A stretch of 64,000 nt of DNA from CAVUNY01 sp963768585 (GCA_963768585.1 CAVYIF010000006.1:62001-126000); one strand, 5' to 3'; numbered from the stretch's first letter, positions 7,019 to 16,613 are shown. Notes: generated by a model not told the origin, from the sequence alone. Numbers and translations are program-made.

Positions 7019-9302
7019 TCAAGCTTCCTCGGCTCGTGAAATCACTTCAGCTTGCAGTTCGTCCGGCAGGCTGACGAAATAGGCGGTAAATCCGGCCACG
7101 CGCACCACCAGGTCGCGGTAAGCCTGCGGATCCTCCCGGGCACTGCGCAGGGTGGCGGCCGAGACCATGTTCACCTGAAGCTGCTCCCCACCCTGGCCCA
7201 TATAGGTACGCACCAGGCTGGCGAGCAGGTCCAGCCCGGCCCGGCCCTTGAAATGGTCCGGGGAAAGGCGCAGATTAAGGGCTGCCCCGCCGGGCGCCAG
7301 GCGGTAATCAGGGCGCGACAGCGAACACAGGGTAGCGGTGGCCCCGCTGTGGTTGGCTCCCTGGGAAGGTGAACCGCCGTCGCTGAGCGTCTCGCCTGCC
7401 AGGCGCCCATTGGCCGATGCCGCGGTCAGCGCGCCCATGCTGGTGTGGCTGAGCACCGAACCGAACATGGCGTAATGGAAAGCGCGCCGTTGGGCAAATG
7501 GTTCGCGAGCCTGCAGGGCCCGCCAGGCGCCCTCTGAATAGGCCTTCACCTGCCGCCCGAAGCTGGCGACGACCCGCGCGGCGATCTCATCCGCCCGGTC
7601 ATCATCGTTGCCGTATTGGGGCGCGTGCTGCTGACAGAAGGTGCGCAGGCGTTCGTGCCCGCTGAAATTAGCCTGCAGGGCGGCCAACAGCTCGTCCATT
7701 TCGACCAGGCGCCGGACATATACCAGTTCGCGCAGCGCAGCCAGGCTGTCCACGGTTGTGCCCAGGCCCACGCCGTAAGCCCCGGTCAAAAGGTAGCGCG
7801 CCCCGCCGCCGGTGGCATCCTGGCCCCGCACCAGGCAGTCGCGGATCAGGGCCGAATTCAAAGGCTCGGGAGCATGCTGCGCGAGTATGCGGTCATAATC
7901 GTCCTTGGCGGCCAGCATCTCGCCCAGGGCAGCCTTCACCTGCCGCTCGTAAGCCTGGAACAGGTCCTCAAAATGGGCAAACCGGCGCGGATCGCCGGTC
8001 GGCGGGCCGATCTGCATCCCGCTCAGGCGGTCGCGGCCGTCATTCAAGGCCAGCTCGAGACACTTGGCCAGGTTCTGGTAGCCGTCGGTCCAGGGAGCGC
8101 TCAGGCCGGGTAAATAGGTTTCCACACAGCCCACCTGAGCATAATCGCGCGCCACCGCCACCGGCAAGCCGTGCGCCACCAGCCCGGGGATGATGACCTC
8201 ATCGTTAAAAACCGCGGGATGCCCGGCCGCGCTGTTCAGCGTAGCCGCGATTTCATGCCAGTATTCCGGAGCGGTGCGGGCATGCACCCGGGTGGACAGG
8301 TTGGGCTGCTTGCGGCGCACCCAGCGTTCGACCTGCAGGCACAGCACGCTCAAATCGTTGGCCGCGTCTTCTCCCTGCGGGGTCTGCCCGCCCAGGCTGA
8401 GATGGGCGATATCGTCGCCTTCGCGGTTAACCTTGATCCAGAATAAGGCCAGCAGTTCACGAGCGCCCGCTTCATCCAGCCGCCCGGCATCCAGATCGGC
8501 GCGGTAAAACGGGTAGAGGTACTGGTCGAAACGGCCAAACGAATGCCCGATCCCGCCGTCATCCAGCTTGATCCCCAGGTGGACGAACCACACCAGCTGC
8601 AGGGCTTCGGCAAAACTGCGCGGGGCCTGCTCAGACAGCCAGGCGCATGGATTCGGCCGCGCTTTCCAGTTCCTCACGCCGGTCCGAACGGGTCTCCGCC
8701 CGGGCCATTTGCCCCGCCAGGTCGGCATAGCGCCGGAGATAGGCCGAGAGCGCTTCGAGCGCGGCGATCAGGGCTCCCCAGGTCACCTGGCGTTCGGCCG
8801 CATCCGCGGCGGACGGATCGGCAGAGGCCGCGGCCCGGCGCGCCTGTTGGCACAGGCCGCCCAAACCCTGGGCGAGGACCCCGGCAAAATCGGGGATGGC
8901 GTGTCCATCCCGGTTGGCCCATTTCCAGGTCAGGCCGTGGCGAGAAGCCCGCCGCTCCGCATCCTGCCAGGGGAAACCGGCTAAAAACGCCGCACTGCGC
9001 TGCTGCCAGTACGCCCTCGCCCGGGAAAGGTCGTCCGGGCGGGTGCGGGCCACATCTTCCAGGCCAACCTCGCCCACCAGGCGTTCATCTTCGTGGATGG
9101 CGACCGCGATGTGCTGCATGACGTACCCCAGACCGTGGGCAAAGCGCAGGGGCAGGGGTTCTTCGCCTGCCGTCTCGAAATACTCCCACAGCAGCAGGGC
9201 GCGTTCATCGGCCCCGTTGGGATACCAGGTCTTCTCCTGACCGGTGGGCCGGGAGCGCGCTAACAGGCGCAGGATGCGTGGGGGCGGCAGGGGATCGCTC
9301 AT
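7019..9302 (-). pseudogene. Glycyl radical enzyme (PFL-like), frameshifted
   Basis: Two overlapping frames make one enzyme of about 760 residues. The N-terminal part (9302 to about 8650) has the RFAHGLGYVMQHIAVAIHED-type PFL start. The C-terminal part (about 8645 to 7019) holds the active-site Cys motif VGCVETYLPG and the glycyl radical motif RVAGFTAYF near the end. One extra base near 8646-8650 shifts the frame: without it the sequence reads AESCAWLSEQAPRSFAEALQL, as the family requires. GCVE resembles the dehydratase/PFL2-type branches rather than pyruvate formate-lyase (CCVS), so the substrate is unknown. No radical-SAM activase lies nearby. It is either a decayed gene or a sequence error. 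Confidence 0.8.
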
Positions 9303-9308
9303 ATCACG

Positions 9309-9314
9309 ATTATA
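9309..9314 (-). promoter_or_regulatory. -10 box of a leaderless promoter (glycyl radical enzyme)
   Basis: TATAAT is followed by CGTGAT and the ATG at 9302, so transcription would start at or next to the start codon. No ribosome site is visible, and the -35 match is weak. Confidence 0.5.
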
Positions 9315-9351
9315 ACCCCAGGTATAAAGAGCAATAGATATCCACCGCATC

Positions 9352-9474
9352 TACCCAAGAAGAACTACCTGCGGATGAACACCGATCAACGCTGATAGAA
9401 AGAAACCTTTGAGGATTTCGTTTTATCCGCGTTTATTAGCGTGCATCTGCGGTTTAATTTTGGTTTGACTATTC
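9352..9474. repeat. Dispersed intergenic repeat (ATCTGCGG type)
   Basis: The non-coding stretch carries pieces such as CATCTGCGGTTTAATTTT, TTATCCGCGTTTATTAGCG and GATGAACACCGATCAACGC. I recognise this phrase as a short intergenic repeat found at many sites in Chloroflexota and some other genomes. A related fragment lies at about 61590-61635. Confidence 0.5.
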
Positions 9475-10284
9475 TTAATCGATTTTTCGTGCCAGCAAGG
9501 TGAAGGTATGCGGCAGCCTCTTCAGGGTCTCCTCTGGGATTTCCGGAAACTGGCCCCAGAACGGCAGCGGGTACTCGTCGAAAAACTCGATGCGCAGACC
9601 GGCGCGGATCACGGCATTCAGCACCTGTCCCAGCGTCCACTGGTGGTCGTGCAGGTGCACGGCAGCCAGATCGACGCCCTCCTGGCGTTCGATAAAGGGT
9701 TTGGGCCAGATATCGCCGCTCCCCGGGACCTGGGAAAAGTAGTTCCCGCGCTGCGCATCGAACTGAAAAGTCGCGGCGGTGACGTCCCACACCCAATCCA
9801 GGGGATGGCCTTCGAAGACATGCAGCCGCCCACCCGGCTTGAGCAGGCGCGCGACCAGCCCGGCCCAGCCATCCAGGTCCATCATCCAGTTAAGCGCCCC
9901 TCGCCCGGTGTGGACCAGGTCCGCGCTGCCCGAAAGCTCCTCCGGCGCGTCCAGGATGTCGCAGCACACCCAACTTGCCGGGGCGGATAGGGCCGCGGTT
10001 TTGCGCCGGGCGCTGGCGATCATGCGCGGGCTGATGTCGACGCCCACCACCTCGGCCGCGCCCTGTTTGAGCAGCGAGAGCGTATCCGTCCCGCCGGCGC
10101 ACTGCAGATGGATTGCGCGCCGGCACCATGGGGCCAGGTCGCCCAGGGCGGCTTGCTCCGGCGGCATGAGTGAATTGCCCCCGGCGCGCAGAAATTCGAT
10201 ATCGCGCTGTTCATCGCGCTCATAAAGGGCGGCCGTAATATCCCAGGCGGCCCCGTTCTCGCGGTGGTATTTTTCCAGGTCCAT
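9475..10284 (-). CDS. Class I SAM-dependent methyltransferase
   Basis: This 269-residue protein starts at ATG 10284 with GGAGGAAAC before it; an in-frame extension to 10347 is less likely. It opens with a helix (KYHRENGAAWD), then a motif I variant HLQCAGGTDTLSLL, VVGVDISPRMI, DLVHTGRGALNWM and LLKPGGRLHVFEGHPLDW. This variant is common in Methyltransf_11/25 proteins of Chloroflexota and Firmicutes. The small-molecule substrate is unknown. The gene stands alone with a repeat-containing gap downstream. Confidence 0.8.
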   Translation of the reverse strand: MDLEKYHRENGAAWDITAALYERDEQRDIEFLRAGGNSLMPPEQAALGDLAPWCRRAIHLQCAGGTDTLSLLKQGAAEVVGVDISPRMIASARRKTAALSAPASWVCCDILDAPEELSGSADLVHTGRGALNWMMDLDGWAGLVARLLKPGGRLHVFEGHPLDWVWDVTAATFQFDAQRGNYFSQVPGSGDIWPKPFIERQEGVDLAAVHLHDHQWTLGQVLNAVIRAGLRIEFFDEYPLPFWGQFPEIPEETLKRLPHTFTLLARKID

Positions 10285-10515
10285 GTTTCCTCCGGTAATT
10301 TCGCTTGAGAAGGATTTGCGGCACGACATCCCGTTCATCTTCCCCACCTTTTATTATAACCACAGGACAATTTGATTACTTGCCAGCATTGCGCTGGAGA
10401 AAATCGTCCCCCTGAATAATAAAACCCTATCTCGATCATTTTGGAGGCATGCGTCAGCGCAGCCAGCTTATAAAATTGGTCGATTTGCCGCTGGGTTAAC
10501 CACTCGAATAACCTT
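10285..10515. other. Intergenic region without gene
   Basis: I see no coding signal in this stretch between the divergent methyltransferase and lipoprotein genes. Confidence 0.4.
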
Positions 10516-10521
10516 TATAAT
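10516..10521 (+). promoter_or_regulatory. Possible -10 box upstream of the lipoprotein gene
   Basis: TATAAT lies about 95 nt before the start codon. No good -35 partner is seen, so the call is tentative. Confidence 0.35.
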
Positions 10522-10616
10522 ATGTATGGTATTTATCCAAATTCCCCAGCGGCAGCCAACGATGGGCTTACCCCGGGAAAAAGGTTGGTTGGACAATCGG
10601 GAGATACAGGAGCAAA

Positions 10617-11153
10617 ATGAACAAAAAACGGTCTGGTATTTTTATTGTGATCGGCGTGCTGGTGCTCACTTCACTGGCATGCAGCCTTTCAAGCGTGGTC
10701 TCCGGGGTTACAGGAGCAGGCAGCGCTGGAACCGTTTCCGACCTCTGGCCGGATGTCCCCAAAATGAGCGGCATGGATGTCTCCAAAGATGCTATCCCGC
10801 TTGAGGTTAAGGTGATGGTGCAGACTTTCTTAGCGGGTGCCAGCGGCAACCAGGGCTCGGTCAACTTTGTGGCTTACACCACCGATCACTCGCTGGCAGA
10901 TGTGATTGCGTACTATTCTGATGACCGCATGAAATCTGCCGGTTGGGATTCAACCGATCTGTCCGGCTGCATCGCCGATACCACCTCCGCCACCCCTTCT
11001 GTACAAGGTGGAATTTGCCTTTTTGGCAAAACCAATCCGGATAACTCTGGCACCCTGCTGGCGATTGTCCCTTCGACGAACACGACCACCAACAAGACCG
11101 ATATCTTCTTCGCTCGCATCGATATCAAGGATATCAACACCCCGACACCTTGA
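10617..11153 (+). CDS. Lipoprotein of unknown function
   Basis: The 178-residue protein has a lipoprotein signal: MNKKR, a hydrophobic stretch and a lipobox LTSLACS (Cys at about residue 22). The mature part is a small soluble domain with the segment DHSLADVIAYYSDDRMKSAGWD, typical of Chloroflexota lipoproteins that compare a predicted or scored state, but no named family is certain. It would sit on the outer face of the membrane. CAGGAGCAAA precedes ATG. The gene ends in a strong terminator and is monocistronic. Confidence 0.75.
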   Translation: MNKKRSGIFIVIGVLVLTSLACSLSSVVSGVTGAGSAGTVSDLWPDVPKMSGMDVSKDAIPLEVKVMVQTFLAGASGNQGSVNFVAYTTDHSLADVIAYYSDDRMKSAGWDSTDLSGCIADTTSATPSVQGGICLFGKTNPDNSGTLLAIVPSTNTTTNKTDIFFARIDIKDINTPTP

Positions 11154-11171
11154 TCAGATGCCGATTAATTG

Positions 11172-11212
11172 CACAGGCAATAACGGCGCGGTTATTGCCT
11201 GTGTTTATTTTT
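11172..11212 (+). terminator. Terminator after the lipoprotein gene
   Basis: The hairpin CACAGGCAATAAC/GTTATTGCCTGTG is followed by TTTATTTTT. Confidence 0.9.
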
Positions 11213-11257
11213 CGGATGAATCCGAACGGTTATTTGTGATTTTCCGGATGGAGAGAA

Positions 11258-11833
11258 ATGTTCCATAACCAGGCCCGTGAAATCGAAACCGCGCGTTTAC
11301 ATTTGCGCCTGTTTCGGGTGGAGGATGTCGGCACCCTTTACAAAATCTACCGCGACCCGCAGGTCATGCGCTATATCCGCAGCGGCCCGCGCACGCTTGA
11401 ACAGGTGAAGCAGGAAGTCGCCGGGATGATCCAGGCGTGGCGGCAGCAGCCCTGGGGCCAGTGGGCCGTCATCTGGAAGGAGAATGCAGCCCTGATCGGC
11501 ATGGTCGGATTTGGGCATGAAGCCGATGTGGGGTATATCATCGACCGCGCTTACTGGGGCCGAGGCATCGCCACCGAGGCCCTGAATGCCTGCCTGCGCT
11601 ACGGCTTCGAGCACCTGGGGTTGGGAATCATCGGCGCCGGGGCGCTGCGCGCCAATACGGCCTCGCTGCGCGTGATCGAAAAAGGCGGGCTGCACCCGGT
11701 GCCCAACCGCTTCTTCGACACCCACGGCGGGGCCTACTTCCAGCTGTCCAGGGACGACTTTAAGCCCGGCAGCGCAGCCTACAGCCTGCATCCGGTCCCG
11801 GAATCGCCCGACCCGCCGTCACGGCAGCTCTAA
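11258..11833 (+). CDS. GNAT acetyltransferase (RimJ/RimL type)
   Basis: This 191-residue protein has the GNAT order of the RimJ/RimL subfamily: ETARLHLRLFRVEDV at the start, a central strand GMVGFG, the acetyl-CoA loop YWGRGIATEAL (about residues 95-105) and RANTASLRVIEKGGL. It probably transfers acetyl from acetyl-CoA to a protein N-terminus or small amine. Its last bases overlap the convergent monooxygenase-like gene by 4 bp, with no room for a terminator between them. Confidence 0.88.
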   Translation: MFHNQAREIETARLHLRLFRVEDVGTLYKIYRDPQVMRYIRSGPRTLEQVKQEVAGMIQAWRQQPWGQWAVIWKENAALIGMVGFGHEADVGYIIDRAYWGRGIATEALNACLRYGFEHLGLGIIGAGALRANTASLRVIEKGGLHPVPNRFFDTHGGAYFQLSRDDFKPGSAAYSLHPVPESPDPPSRQL

Positions 11834-12135
11834 GCCGCAGTCTGGCTGAATACCGGCTCATAATGCGCGACGGTGGGAAACGGTTCGTAGAAATGGTGCA
11901 GCAACCGCTTCCAATCCTGGTACTGCGGCGATTGGCGGAAACCCCGGGTGTGATCTTCCAGGGTTTGCCAGCGCACGAGCAGAATGTATTGGTCCGGCGT
12001 TTCCAGACAGCGCTGCAGCTCGTGCGAGGCATATCCCGGCATGGCGACGATGATCGCCTGAGCTTTGGAAAAGGCTGCTTCAAACGCGCCTGCCTGACCG
12101 GGCCGGATATTCAATATCGCGACTTCGAGGATCAT
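11830..12135 (-). CDS. Antibiotic biosynthesis monooxygenase (ABM) domain protein
   Basis: The 101-residue protein starts at ATG 12135 behind AAAGGAT. It has the ferredoxin-like ABM fold pattern: EVAILNIRPGQAGAFEAAF, MPGYASHELQRCLETPDQYILLVRW and HTRGFRQSPQYQDWKRLL, ending with a short strand. Such stand-alone domains act as quinol or small-molecule monooxygenases or heme-handling proteins; which applies here is unknown. It is convergent with, and overlaps, the GNAT gene by 4 bp. Confidence 0.85.
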   Translation of the reverse strand: MILEVAILNIRPGQAGAFEAAFSKAQAIIVAMPGYASHELQRCLETPDQYILLVRWQTLEDHTRGFRQSPQYQDWKRLLHHFYEPFPTVAHYEPVFSQTAA

Positions 12136-12315
12136 ACAATATCCTTTCATCAAATGGTTCCAGACCAGGGCGCGGATACCCCCTCAGTCTCCTGCGGGGA
12201 TGCTGCGCGCGCTGCCTGGAACCTGGCGGTTTACGGTCTTTCTTCTATCGGGGTAAATTTTTTTTCAAGGGAATTTTACCAGGAGTAAAAGGCCTCTCAC
12301 GATCGCAGTTTAATG

Positions 12316-12321
12316 TATACT
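12316..12321 (+). promoter_or_regulatory. Possible -10 box before the glycosyltransferase gene
   Basis: TATACT is about 58 nt upstream of the ATG. A -35 match is not clear. Confidence 0.3.
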
Positions 12322-12379
12322 TACATCGAAAATAGCATGCTTGCATATGCATTCATGAATTGTGGGACCCAGAAAGTGA

Positions 12380-14062
12380 ATGAACGAAGAATTCGATATT
12401 GAAGAGATTGCACCCTGGCTGGTGATCTTCATCACTTTGGTTGGTGGTGTTCTGCGAATGCTGCTGCTCGGCACCAAAGGCATGGGGTTGGATGAAACGT
12501 TCAGCGTATGGCTGGCCAGCCACAGGGTTGCCGATATGCTGCAATGGATTGTCAAGATTGATCAACACCCACCTCTCTATTATTTTCTGCTCCATTACTG
12601 GATCGCACTCACCGGGGATACACCCTATTATGCCCGACTTCTTTCTGTGCTTATCGGCGCAGGCACAATCCCGGTCATTTATCTAATTGGCAAACGCATA
12701 TCTGGTGGGATGATGGGACTGGCAGCAGCGGCGCTCCTGGCTTTTTCGCCTTTCCACATCTTCTATGCCCAGGAAACGCGCATGTATACCCTCCTGACGT
12801 TCAATGCAGCCGTGGCGATTTATGCCCTGGTCAGGTTGCTTACGGATTCGCGTTCCACCAGGCCCATTGGCAGCCAATTTCGGGAATATCTGCATGCCTG
12901 GCGTACCTATGGGCCGGTTGAATCAAACTCCGAACACGATTCCCGCTTTAAAGTTGAGTCCCCTCGAACCGGATGGAGCGCCTGGGTCCACCGCCATCGC
13001 TGGTCACCCATCCAGACGATTGAGACCGACCTGGCCTGGGTTGTATTGATCGTATTCTCGGCTGCGACTCTGCTCAGTGACAACACAGCCGTCCTTTTCC
13101 CTTTAGCCACCAATATTTTCGTTCTTGGTCTGATGCTCTTTCAAAGGATAAAAAAATCAGGGGCTCAACCTGCCTTCCAGGCTCCCTCTTTTGGGAATTG
13201 GGCAAAAGCTCAGATTGGAATCCTCTTGCTGTGGCTCCCATGGATTTTCTCCTTCATCAAGCAAGCCAGGGCAGTCTATCAGAGGTATTGGATTCCTGAA
13301 CCAACCTGGGATGCTGTTGTGCAGGTGCTGAAATCCTTTTTAAATTCATCTGAGCCAATTCCCGACAACATAGCCACGCTGATCTGGATTTTGTATGCGC
13401 TGGTGCTTTGTTTAGGACTGGTGTATTACCGAAAAAAAATTTCGCAAATCCTGTTTCTGGCTGTCTTATTCATTATCCCCTTCCTGGGTGAGTTGATCGT
13501 GAGCATTTGGCGGCCGATTTTTTTGGATCGGACCCTGATCTGGACAACGATTCCCCTGTTCCTGGTGCTGGCGTCTGGCATCGCTCAATTAAAATTTCGT
13601 TTTCTAATGATCATAGCGCTGGGGAGTTTAGCTATCATCAACCTGTTTTCTGCCGGCGATTATTACAGGTTCTTTCAAAAAGAGGATTGGAACACTGCTG
13701 CCCGTGATGTCGCAGGGTATGCTGAAAAGGGTGATTTGGTCCTTTTCAACGCCAATTCTGTGGAAATCCCGTTCGACTATTATTTTGAACCTTATGAAAC
13801 CTATTATGATATCCAGGTAGAGAAACGTGGCGTTCCTCTAGATCTGTTCGATAGTGGTGTCCTGGAGCCCGAGATGACGGCCAACGATATACCTGGATTA
13901 ATTTCATTGTTGAGCGGGCATAACAGAGTCTGGCTGGTGTACAGCCATAACAAGTATACTGATCCAAAGGGGCTTATCCCGCAAACGCTTGCATCGGAAA
14001 TGACATTAATCCAGAAGGACGATTTTTATGGGGGGCAGGTTCAATTATACGGAACTCCTTAA
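12380..14062 (+). CDS. GT39-like membrane glycosyltransferase
   Basis: This 560-residue integral membrane protein has about 10-12 hydrophobic helices. The first outer loop carries GLDETFSVWLASH with the Asp-Glu pair of GT-C enzymes, then HPPLYYFLLHYW and FYAQETRMYTLL, all hallmarks of the PMT_2/ArnT-like (GT39/83) family. Such enzymes move a sugar from a polyprenyl-phosphate carrier to protein or lipid on the outer face. A roughly 60-residue cytoplasmic insertion (about 160-215) separates two helices. The C-terminal 100 residues form a soluble domain. It stands alone; base composition is lower in GC than its neighbours. Confidence 0.8.
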   Translation: MNEEFDIEEIAPWLVIFITLVGGVLRMLLLGTKGMGLDETFSVWLASHRVADMLQWIVKIDQHPPLYYFLLHYWIALTGDTPYYARLLSVLIGAGTIPVIYLIGKRISGGMMGLAAAALLAFSPFHIFYAQETRMYTLLTFNAAVAIYALVRLLTDSRSTRPIGSQFREYLHAWRTYGPVESNSEHDSRFKVESPRTGWSAWVHRHRWSPIQTIETDLAWVVLIVFSAATLLSDNTAVLFPLATNIFVLGLMLFQRIKKSGAQPAFQAPSFGNWAKAQIGILLLWLPWIFSFIKQARAVYQRYWIPEPTWDAVVQVLKSFLNSSEPIPDNIATLIWILYALVLCLGLVYYRKKISQILFLAVLFIIPFLGELIVSIWRPIFLDRTLIWTTIPLFLVLASGIAQLKFRFLMIIALGSLAIINLFSAGDYYRFFQKEDWNTAARDVAGYAEKGDLVLFNANSVEIPFDYYFEPYETYYDIQVEKRGVPLDLFDSGVLEPEMTANDIPGLISLLSGHNRVWLVYSHNKYTDPKGLIPQTLASEMTLIQKDDFYGGQVQLYGTP

Positions 14063-14073
14063 ACGCTTCACCC

Positions 14074-14607
14074 TTAAAACGCACATTGTGCTGGCTGGGG
14101 AGGCTTACGCTCCACATCCGCCCCAAAATCTGGCATCAAATCCACCGCCTCAAAACCAGACTGAGCGGTCCCCTTGAATCCTTTTCCACCATACCCGCCA
14201 GAATTCATATGTGCCCTGATGATCACAACGGTATCCGCCTCTATTTCAACTGCCCCCCCGCTGCGCACAAATGGCTGCTCATCGACATGACTGTGGTCCA
14301 AAATTCGCCGGTAGACCAGTTCGCCTTTTTCAGTCAGAATCTCCCACCAATCTGCATACTGCTCGCATCCTTTATCCGGGCTGGATATCCCAACAGAGAA
14401 CTGGTATTCATTCGGACTGCCCGTAACCTCAACGGAGATGACATCGGCCCTGACTGCATCTGCCGCTCGATTAAGGTCCTCTTGCCGATTGTTTTCTAAG
14501 GGTTCAACTGTGCTTATTTCGGGCCCACTTGTTGAACATCCCCACAGGAGCGCGGCACCCAGCACAAGGGCAGCAAGCCAATATTGATTGTTCTTTCTTT
14601 GAGACAT
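14074..14607 (-). CDS. Lipoprotein of unknown function
   Basis: ATG 14607 follows AAAGGAGTGTTAGAA at the proper distance. The signal MSQRKNNQYWLAALVLGAAL ends in the lipobox LLWGCS. The mature domain (about 150 residues) contains NEYQFSVGISSPDKGCEQYADWWEIL and HSHVDEQPF and ends in a Pro/Gln/Cys tail; paired Cys residues suggest an extracytoplasmic fold. I know the pattern from Chloroflexota and cyanobacterial hypothetical proteins, without a function. It is convergent with the glycosyltransferase gene, 11 bp apart. Confidence 0.75.
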   Translation of the reverse strand: MSQRKNNQYWLAALVLGAALLWGCSTSGPEISTVEPLENNRQEDLNRAADAVRADVISVEVTGSPNEYQFSVGISSPDKGCEQYADWWEILTEKGELVYRRILDHSHVDEQPFVRSGGAVEIEADTVVIIRAHMNSGGYGGKGFKGTAQSGFEAVDLMPDFGADVERKPPQPAQCAF

Positions 14608-14684
14608 TTCTAACACTCCTTTCTGCCAGTTTGAAGGGTGAGATGCCTGACGGATTAACTTGGCGGCAGCGGCGCTGCCACACC

Positions 14685-15539
14685 CTACGCCCTGGTGTGC
14701 TTTTGGTCGGCGGGGCCGGAAAAGTGATCGGCAAAGGTACGCAGCTCTCGTCCGATTTCATCGCCCGATATGGGCGCACCATGGCCGGACGCCAGCACAC
14801 GGGGTTCGAGCCCTGCCAGGTTGGTGACAGCCTCCTTCGCAGTTTGCCAATTCCAGGTCGAGTACCGCGGTGGTCCGGATACTCTCTGCCCGTTAAGATG
14901 TAAACTCCACAACAGAAATCCCCAGAACGAATTCAAATCAACGGTCACGATGGCATCGCCCGTGATTAAGAGCCGGTCACCAGGTCGGAAGAAAGCAGCG
15001 TGGCCCGGTGTATGGCCCGGCGTGGGAATGCATTCCCAGTCTGGAAGATTTGGAACAGCAGCACCCGGAACGAATCCCTGCGCAACACCTTTAAGGCCTG
15101 TCTTCAAGAGCATCGACTCAACCCGCTGTCGGGGCATCATGCGCAGCAACGGGAGGATCATCCAGCGGTCAAGCGGGTTGGCGTACTTCTCGACAGTCGA
15201 AAGATTTCTGACGATCGCGAGAGGCAATTCGTCAGGATGCATGTAAACCAGACAGTCCCACATATGCGCCAACTCGAGCGCTGATCCTGCATGATCAGGG
15301 TGTACATGCGTCAACAGGATCGAAGCTGGCCGCGTGTTCGCTCCGAACAACAACTCCGCAACTTTCCGGATCAACTGGCCGCAATTTGCCGATGCTGTAT
15401 CGATCAAGACCCACGATGCTCCGGACCGCACAAAATAAACGTTGGACCGATTGATCCCCTTCCCTATCTCCAGGTAATACGCACCGGGAGCGATCTCCCG
15501 GCACAAGCCGGTGTCGGCTTTCCGCTGTTCTCGTTTCAC
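14685..15539 (-). CDS. Metallo-beta-lactamase-fold hydrolase
   Basis: This protein has about 284 residues. I prefer GTG 15539, which has GAGGAGAGAATTTC before it, over ATG 15596, which has a weak site. The metal motif THVHPDHAGS is followed by TPGHTPGHAAFF, a GDAIV Asp ligand and a late GHGAPI His, giving a full binuclear zinc site. The opening GAYYLEIGKGINRSNVYFV is like that of the glyoxalase II/quorum-quenching-like branch. The substrate is unknown. It is followed only by the small lipoprotein gene. Confidence 0.87.
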   Translation of the reverse strand: MKREQRKADTGLCREIAPGAYYLEIGKGINRSNVYFVRSGASWVLIDTASANCGQLIRKVAELLFGANTRPASILLTHVHPDHAGSALELAHMWDCLVYMHPDELPLAIVRNLSTVEKYANPLDRWMILPLLRMMPRQRVESMLLKTGLKGVAQGFVPGAAVPNLPDWECIPTPGHTPGHAAFFRPGDRLLITGDAIVTVDLNSFWGFLLWSLHLNGQRVSGPPRYSTWNWQTAKEAVTNLAGLEPRVLASGHGAPISGDEIGRELRTFADHFSGPADQKHTRA

Positions 15540-15596
15540 GAAATTCTCTCCTCGTTGGTAGGAGTCTGAAGTTCCAGCCTTAGCAGCCGGATTCAT

Positions 15597-15967
15597 CGAT
15601 TTTATTTCATCTTTTCTACCTCTTCTGACAGGCGGCTGGCGTCGCCGCCCAATATAAATTATGCGGATAATTAATTTTCAGTATATCCCGGAAATCAGGG
15701 GGGCTATACGGATTTGCCACTTAAGCGATTTATAAGAGTTGTTGTCTTAACCTGGCAGCCTGTGTGCCAATTCCAGGCGGTATATATTTTGTCAGTGTCA
15801 CCTATTGGGGTTTTGACGGACACAGCCGTAGGACACGCCGCCTCTAGCATCGCAGCTTTTCCACAGTACGTTTAGCCCGCCCACTAAATTTATCCACATA
15901 AGCGTTAAAACCTCAGAGTATGTTCGCCAGATAAAGCATGAAATGATCCCGGAACAAGAAATCACGC
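15597..15967. other. Intergenic region, possible gene remnants
   Basis: No intact gene is present. On the minus strand near 15850-15930 a broken frame reads GFNAYVDKFSGRAKRTVEKL, which vaguely recalls a tyrosine-recombinase C-terminus, but it is interrupted by stops and cannot be assigned. Confidence 0.3.
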
Positions 15968-16002
15968 TTGACATGACATACACACCATGATATCATCTTC
16001 AC
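15968..16002 (+). promoter_or_regulatory. Leaderless promoter of the higBA-like pair
   Basis: TTGACA (15968-15973) and TATCAT (15991-15996) are separated by exactly 17 nt. Six bases later comes the toxin ATG at 16003, so the message would begin at or next to the start codon. This is the best promoter match in the window. Confidence 0.75.
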
Positions 16003-16287
16003 ATGATCCGCTCGTTTACGGACGCAGAAACCGAGAAAATCTTTCACCGCACGCGTTCACTCAAACTGGATCAGTCCATGCAGAATGTCGCCTTTCGCAA
16101 ACTGCGCATGCTGCATAACTCAAAAACGATCACCGACCTGCGCGCGCCCCCTGCCAATCGCCTGGAAAAGCTGAAAGGTGACCGCAACGGACAGTACAGT
16201 ATTCGCATCAACGATCAATACCGGGTGTATTTCGAATGGCAAGACGGCGATGCTTACCAGGTAGAGATCGCAGATTACCATTCATAA
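16003..16287 (+). CDS. higB: HigB/RelE-type toxin
   Basis: This 94-residue protein fits the HigB (RelE superfamily) ribosome-dependent mRNA interferase: it opens with IRSFTDAETEKIFHR, has LRMLHNSKTITDLRAPPANRLEKL in the middle, and ends with GQYSIRINDQYRVYFEW, the strand pair that carries catalytic Arg/Tyr residues. It is encoded 15 bp upstream of the antitoxin, the usual toxin-first order of HigBA. Expression probably starts from the leaderless promoter, with repression by the antitoxin inferred from the family. Confidence 0.92.
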   Translation: MIRSFTDAETEKIFHRTRSLKLDQSMQNVAFRKLRMLHNSKTITDLRAPPANRLEKLKGDRNGQYSIRINDQYRVYFEWQDGDAYQVEIADYHS

Positions 16288-16302
16288 ATTAGAAGGTGCC
16301 CG

Positions 16303-16602
16303 ATGACCAGGAAAGATTTTGCCCCGCTCCACCCGGGCGAGATTCTGCTCGAAGAATTTATCCAGCCGCTGGGGCTCAGCCAGCACCAGCTTGCTATGAG
16401 CATGCGCGTTGCCCCCCAAAAGATCAACGACATCGTCCGCGGCAAACGCGGGATCACCGCGGATACCGCCCTGCGTCTTTCGATTGCGCTGGGCACGACC
16501 GCGGAATTCTGGATGGGCCTGCAGAGCGACTACGACCTGGAGAAAACGCTTGACGACCTGGGTGACCGCCTGCAAAAAGAAGTGCTGCCGCTCAACACAT
16601 AA
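16303..16602 (+). CDS. higA: HigA-type antitoxin
   Basis: This 99-residue XRE-family protein has the HigA opening LHPGEILLEEFIQPLGLSQ, the helix-turn-helix SQHQLAMSMRVAPQKINDIVRG and the family ending ALRLSIALGTTAEFWMGLQ. It should neutralise HigB and bind the operon promoter. It starts after AGAAGG. The pair forms a complete type II toxin-antitoxin module. Confidence 0.93.
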   Translation: MTRKDFAPLHPGEILLEEFIQPLGLSQHQLAMSMRVAPQKINDIVRGKRGITADTALRLSIALGTTAEFWMGLQSDYDLEKTLDDLGDRLQKEVLPLNT

Positions 16603-16613
16603 ACATTTTTTCT

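Noticed and set aside
15850..15930. Integrase remnant near the higBA module
   Set aside because: The similarity is short, interrupted by stops and not diagnostic.
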